Shown here: positions 7,149 through 7,325 of the stretch, one piece after another
Numbering within the stretch: position 1 is the first letter of the stretch
How the letters are laid out: each line of letters starts with the position of its first letter
Assembly: GCA_030679615.1 (NCBI GenBank)
Contig: JAUXSJ010000067.1
Location: forward strand, 1-7,325
Length of the DNA stretch: 7,325 nucleotides
Direction of reading: 5' to 3'
Source: Parachlamydiaceae bacterium
GTDB lineage: Bacteria > Chlamydiota > Chlamydiia > Chlamydiales > Parachlamydiaceae
Notes under the pieces: model-generated
Told to the model about the DNA's origin: nothing
The model's database searches: none
What the model saw: the letters and a program-made list of their open reading frames with translations, nothing else
Translations under genes and position numbers: made by a program

Positions 7149-7169
7149 TTAGAAAACCCTAGTTCTAAT
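7148..7169 (+). other. Small inverted repeat just after rnr
   Basis: ATTAGAA (7148-7154) and TTCTAAT (7163-7169) form a 7-bp, AT-rich stem with an 8-base loop, starting in the rnr stop codon. It has no following U-tract and only one G-C pair, so it would be a poor terminator on its own. It may help end the transcript together with the larger element downstream. Confidence 0.3.
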
Positions 7170-7185
7170 GGTAAATAAATGTAGC

Positions 7186-7325
7186 CTAGACTTTACTCTG
7201 GGCTTGTTTTTGCAGGCTTTAGCCTGCAAGTCAAGTTAAGATTTATCATACATAGCAATTAAAGGTAAAAAATAGCGGGACTTGCAGGTTAAAGCCTGCA
7301 AAAACAAGCCCAGACTAAAGTCTAG
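7186..7325. repeat. 140-bp element with 47-bp inverted repeats, MITE/REP-like, reaching the right edge
   Basis: Bases 7186-7232 are the reverse complement of 7279-7325 at 45 of 47 positions (exceptions C/C at 7196/7315 and G-T at 7222/7289), separated by a 46-base AT-rich spacer. Each arm is itself built of palindromes: TGCAGGCTTTAGCCTGCA at 7211-7228, its near copy TGCAGGTTAAAGCCTGCA at 7283-7300, and AGACTAAAGTCT at 7312-7323. The terminal CTAGACT is mirrored as AGTCTAG. There is no open reading frame of note inside. The structure fits a non-autonomous repeat element or a REP-like dispersed palindrome placed at the 3' end of rnr. The element may extend beyond the window, so its true end and any target duplication cannot be seen. 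Confidence 0.7.

Noticed and set aside
1..7325. tRNA or rRNA genes, CRISPR arrays, integrases, toxin-antitoxin or defence genes
   Set aside because: No gap is large enough or structured appropriately: the non-coding stretches are 155, 147, 120 and 177 bases and are accounted for by promoters and palindromes. No cloverleaf or spaced repeats were seen.

Overview
The window is AT-rich (by eye roughly mid-30s % GC) and compact. It carries mostly housekeeping information-processing genes: a 23S rRNA methyltransferase (partial), a second SAM-dependent methyltransferase, leucyl-tRNA synthetase and ribonuclease R. One small uncharacterised helical protein is also present. The low GC, the Bacillus/chlamydia-style LeuRS without the zinc cysteines, an RNase R with a long Lys/Ser tail and the weak Shine-Dalgarno sites would fit an obligate intracellular bacterium. 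My best guess is an environmental chlamydia (Parachlamydiaceae/Protochlamydia-like). That assignment is inference from recall; no marker in the window proves it.

Layout: positions 1-610 (minus) hold the N-terminal 203 codons of an RlmI-type 23S rRNA cytosine-C5 methyltransferase that runs off the left edge. It overlaps by 4 bases (ATGA) the end of a 152-aa hypothetical gene (607-1065, minus), so the two form a translationally coupled pair. A 155-base AT-rich divergent promoter region follows. Next is an orphan class I methyltransferase (1221-1994, plus). It converges on leuS (2142-4676, minus) across a 147-base gap almost filled by a very long hairpin (2043-2133). leuS and rnr (4797-7148, plus) are divergent, with their promoters in a 120-base gap. 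Downstream of rnr lies a 140-bp element (7186-7325) with 47-bp inverted repeats, touching the right edge.

Functionally, the rRNA methyltransferase, LeuRS and RNase R all serve translation and RNA turnover. They sit in separate transcription units, so this is co-location and not a pathway operon.

I do not see a new multi-gene system here. The non-routine signals are the two palindromic elements at gene 3' ends. The first has three stem mismatches that all become G-U pairs in the leuS-strand RNA, and it is flanked by an imperfect 22-base direct repeat that includes the end of leuS. The second has arms that can fold on themselves or on each other. The unidentified 152-aa protein coupled to the rRNA methyltransferase is the other item worth a look.
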